A stretch of DNA of 64,000 nucleotides, taken from Streptomyces actinomycinicus. GTDB lineage: Bacteria > Actinomycetota > Actinomycetes > Streptomycetales > Streptomycetaceae. The notes beneath the pieces were generated by a model, which saw only the letters and a program-made list of their open reading frames with translations, made no database searches and was not told the origin of the DNA. The position numbers and the translations under genes are program-made. The stretch is from assembly GCF_016741775.1 (NCBI RefSeq), contig NZ_JAERRK010000016.1:62001-126000 (forward strand). The letters run 5' to 3'. Positions 61,821 to 64,000 of the stretch are shown here, one piece after another (the stretch's first letter is position 1; every line of letters starts with the position of its first letter).

Positions 61821-62767
61821 GCCGCCTCCATCCAGATGTCGGCCAGGGATTCTTCGAGGTTGATGCGGGGCCGCCAGCCGAGCCGGTCCCGCGCGGTGCG
61901 CACATCGGCCTGCTGCCAGCTGCCGCAACCGTCCGGGTACGGGTACGCGACCGGGGCCGGGTGCTCGGAGTCCGCGCGTGGGTGCCCGATGGCGCTGCGC
62001 AGCGGCACGGGAGGGGCGTCGAGTTCGTGGAGCGCCCCGCCGTATCCGGCCACGCGCGCGAGGACGGCGGCGGCGTCCCGGAGGCGGACGGAGCGGCCGG
62101 AGCCGATGTTGATCACGCCCTGGGCGGCGGAGAGCGAGGCGGCGTGCACGGCCCGCGCGACGTCCCGTACGTCGACGAAGTCGCGCTGGACGCCGAGTCC
62201 GCCGAGCTTGAGTTCGCCGTCGCCGGACTGCATCGCCCGGCGCATGGCCTCCGCCAGCCGGCCCAGCGGGGAGCCGGCCGGGGTGCCGGGGCCGGCCGGG
62301 GAGAAGACGCGCAGCACGACGGCGTCCAGCCCGGAGCCGAGGACCAGCTCGGTCGCGGCGAGCTTGCTGACACCGTAGGGGCCGCCGGGACGCGGCACGG
62401 CGTCCTCGGCCGTGGAGGAGCCGGGCTGGCTCGGGCCGTACTCGGAGCCGCAGCCGATCTGGACCAGGCGGGCACCGCAGCCGCTGCGCCGCAGGGCCTC
62501 GCAGACGGTGGCCACGGCGACGGTGTTGTGCCGGGTGAGTTCGCGGGCGCCGCCGCGGGTCGCGCCCGCGCAGTTGACGACGACCCCGGGATGGACCGCG
62601 TCCAGGAAGCGGGTGAGCGCGCCCGGGCTGCCGGTGGCGAGGTCGAAGCGGACGTCGGCGTCGTCGCCGCGACCGAGCGCGGTGAGCTGGACGGCCGGGT
62701 CGGCGAGCAGGCGGTCGGCGACGAAGCGGCCGATGAATCCGTTGGCTCCGATCAGCAGGACCCTCAT
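61808..62767 (-). CDS. NAD-dependent epimerase/dehydratase (extended SDR)
   Basis: 319 residues. Rossmann motif LIGANGFIGRFVADRL (residues 5-20), active-site CGSEYGPSQ and YGVSKLAATE (YxxxK), C-terminal VQRDFVDVRDVARAV. A nucleotide-sugar epimerase or dehydratase; sugar unknown. The ATG overlaps the upstream 49-codon gene's stop (ATGA), and its end overlaps the spherulin-4-like gene: a tight operon that may act in exopolysaccharide or cell-surface sugar metabolism (inference). Confidence 0.9.
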   Translation of the reverse strand: MRVLLIGANGFIGRFVADRLLADPAVQLTALGRGDDADVRFDLATGSPGALTRFLDAVHPGVVVNCAGATRGGARELTRHNTVAVATVCEALRRSGCGARLVQIGCGSEYGPSQPGSSTAEDAVPRPGGPYGVSKLAATELVLGSGLDAVVLRVFSPAGPGTPAGSPLGRLAEAMRRAMQSGDGELKLGGLGVQRDFVDVRDVARAVHAASLSAAQGVINIGSGRSVRLRDAAAVLARVAGYGGALHELDAPPVPLRSAIGHPRADSEHPAPVAYPYPDGCGSWQQADVRTARDRLGWRPRINLEESLADIWMEAACRI

Positions 62768-62913
62768 CGTGCGGCTCCCGGGGTGTGCGTGCCGGTGGCA
62801 CCGGCCGTGTCGAAGGCTCCGGCGGCTGCTCCGGACGCTCCGGCGGTTCCGGTGGTACCGGTCGCTCCGGCGGTTCCGGCGGTGCCGGACGCTCCGGATC
62901 GGGAGGTGGTCAT
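62764..62913 (-). CDS. Gly/Ala/Thr-rich 49-residue peptide
   Basis: ATG at 62913 with GAAGGAGAAGACCAG just upstream, a clear ribosome site. Product MTTSRSGASGTAGTAGATGT then TGTAGASGAAAGAF and TGATGTHTPGAAR: Gly at every third position in most of it (GTAGTAGAT). No signal peptide, cysteine or known family. Stop overlaps the epimerase start by 4 bp (ATGA), so it is translated with the operon. It could be a collagen-like peptide or only a device for coupling. The sequence repeats CTCCGG/GGTGCC units. Confidence 0.6.
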   Translation of the reverse strand: MTTSRSGASGTAGTAGATGTTGTAGASGAAAGAFDTAGATGTHTPGAAR

Positions 62914-62980
62914 CTGGTCTTCTCCTTCACAGGCGTGGTGCGGGTGCCTCCGGCGGCGGGTCGGGCCGGGGGCGGAAGCT

Positions 62981-64000
62981 TCACTCGGATGCTCCGGTGG
63001 GAGCGTGGGCCGAGGCCCGGGTGAGGGTGCGGGCCGCGTGCAGCAGCAGGGACAGCGCCGCGGTGCCACAGGCGAGGGCCGGTACGGCTGCCTCACCGCC
63101 GGCGCTGACGAGGGCCTCCACGGGGGAGGCAAGGAAGGCGCAGCCGGGCAGCCGGCCGGCCAGGGGCAGCGCCAGGGCCACCGCTTCCGCGGCCGTCGCG
63201 GCGCCGAGCACCAGGGCCGGGGCGCGCCGGTGCCGGTGCGCGGTGAGCAGGCGGGCGAGCAGCAGCAGGGCGCCGAGGGTGAGGGCCTGCGGCCAGGCCG
63301 CGGGTTCGTGCAGGGCGGTGGAGCACAGGGCGAGGAGTGCGGCGAGCGCGCCGAGGAACAGGGCGAACGCGCCGAGCAGGAGCGGCTTCGCGGCGGCTGT
63401 GAAGTCCTCCAGGCCCCGGCTGCCGACCAGCCTGCGACGGGCGCCGGCGGTGAGGAGATGAGCGCACCAGGCCGCCGGGGCGCAGGCCAGCAGGAGAGCC
63501 AGGACGGGCGCGGTGGCCGTGGGCCAGGGGCCGTCGGGGGTGCCGGTGGGCGGACCGTCGGGGCCGCCCGCCACGACGGCGCGCAGGAGGCCGTCGCCGG
63601 CGAGGGCGTATCCGAGGAGCCAGAGGGTCCACACGTACGTACCGCCTGCCGTCGGCCACGCGCGCGCGGGTGCCGGGCCGGCGAGCGGACCGTGATGCAG
63701 GGCCGCGCGGGTGGCGAGCGCGGCGGCGAGCAGGCCGCCGAGGGCCACCAGCAGACGGGGGTTGCCGTGGGTGAGGCGCAGTCCGGCCACGGTGGCCGCG
63801 CCGAGTGCGCCCGGCAGGAGGGTGAGCAGGACCCAGCCGGCGCGGATGCGGGGCGCGGGCAGCGGCCGGCGCGTGGGGCGCGGGTCACCGTCGCGGGGCA
63901 CGCGCGCGTACAGCTCCTCGGCGAGCGAGAAGACGTCGCGGTGCCGGAAGCGGGCGGCCGTCCGGTCGGTGACTCCGTGCGCCTCCAGCCCGGCGGCGAT
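62981..64000 (-). CDS. Integral membrane protein, 5' end beyond the window
   Basis: The frame is open to the window edge, giving about 339 visible residues; the first visible ones (IAAGLEAHGVTDRTAARFRH) look like a coding continuation with a conserved soluble start. The rest has some 9-10 hydrophobic helices (AGWVLLTLLPGALGAATVAG, ALLLLARLLTAHRH, VPALACGTAALSLLLHAA) and ends RASAHAPTGASE. No family is certain. It is 67 bp upstream of the 49-codon gene on the same strand, so probably heads the epimerase operon. Confidence 0.75.
   Translation of the reverse strand: MAAGLEAHGVTDRTAARFRHRDVFSLAEELYARVPRDGDPRPTRRPLPAPRIRAGWVLLTLLPGALGAATVAGLRLTHGNPRLLVALGGLLAAALATRAALHHGPLAGPAPARAWPTAGGTYVWTLWLLGYALAGDGLLRAVVAGGPDGPPTGTPDGPWPTATAPVLALLLACAPAAWCAHLLTAGARRRLVGSRGLEDFTAAAKPLLLGAFALFLGALAALLALCSTALHEPAAWPQALTLGALLLLARLLTAHRHRRAPALVLGAATAAEAVALALPLAGRLPGCAFLASPVEALVSAGGEAAVPALACGTAALSLLLHAARTLTRASAHAPTGASE

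Overview
High-GC DNA with pervasive GTG/ATG starts, ATGA/GTGA stop-start overlaps and proteins closely matching Streptomyces families. Gene content and order (nrdB, CYP170/epi-isozizaene synthase, def, sigR-rsrA, aroA, hisN, catR, wblC-uvrD2, mycoredoxin, nudC, adnAB, moeZ) match, from memory, the core-chromosome segment around SCO5225 down to about SCO5176 of Streptomyces coelicolor. I see no prophage, transposase, integrase, CRISPR array or large biosynthetic cluster. This is conserved chromosome, not an accessory island; the unusual material is mostly regulatory sequence, lineage-specific tandem repeats and small genes.

Layout. 1-3.5 kb: the end of nrdB, then the two-gene albaflavenone operon (terpene cyclase and P450, 4-bp overlap). 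3.5-8 kb: peptide deformylase, a TPR protein and a tandem pair of membrane HD/HD-GYP proteins. 8-9.5 kb: the thiol-stress switch sigR-rsrA with an exact sigma-R promoter (GGGAAT-N18-GTT) and two possible sigR starts. 9.5-19 kb: a hydrolase, an SRAP/HMCES-type protein, an M50-like protein, aroA, rsgA, an SMR transporter, a TetR regulator, hisN, a CBS protein and the divergent katA/catR pair. 19-27 kb: two identical initiator tRNAs bracketing a Sel1-repeat gene, a UPF0182 membrane protein and a PDZ-Lon protease. 27-38 kb: moaE, an SDR protein, a DUF2342-type metalloprotease and NUDIX pair, a TerD-AIM24 fusion with two more AIM24 genes, a YgjP-like peptidase, and a ThiF-like/ABC1 kinase pair.

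38-53 kb is a stress and DNA-repair block with the same order as in mycobacteria: wblC (whiB7), uvrD2, mycoredoxin, nudC, an M20 peptidase, the AdnAB helicase-nuclease and an alkyltransferase-like protein. wblC has a leader of about 590 nt with a WblC-type promoter, a 105-codon upstream ORF with an ideal ribosome site, and an intrinsic terminator before the structural gene. Exact sigma-R promoters also precede mycoredoxin and moeZ, so sigR and two likely target genes lie in one 50-kb segment.

53-64 kb: a kinase-like/LPG-synthase-like membrane protein, two tandem Tap-like lipoprotein peptidases, moeZ, and a minus-strand group made of a truncated membrane protein, a 49-residue Gly-rich peptide, an epimerase and a spherulin-4-like protein, the last three overlapping.

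Tandem repeats are a recurring theme: 82-88 bp at the rsrA 3' end, 36 bp between adnA and adnB, 26 bp at 56.1 kb, and in-frame repeats in several coding regions. A palindrome is inserted in frame in hisN. Gene names are by recognition of sequence features, not by database search.
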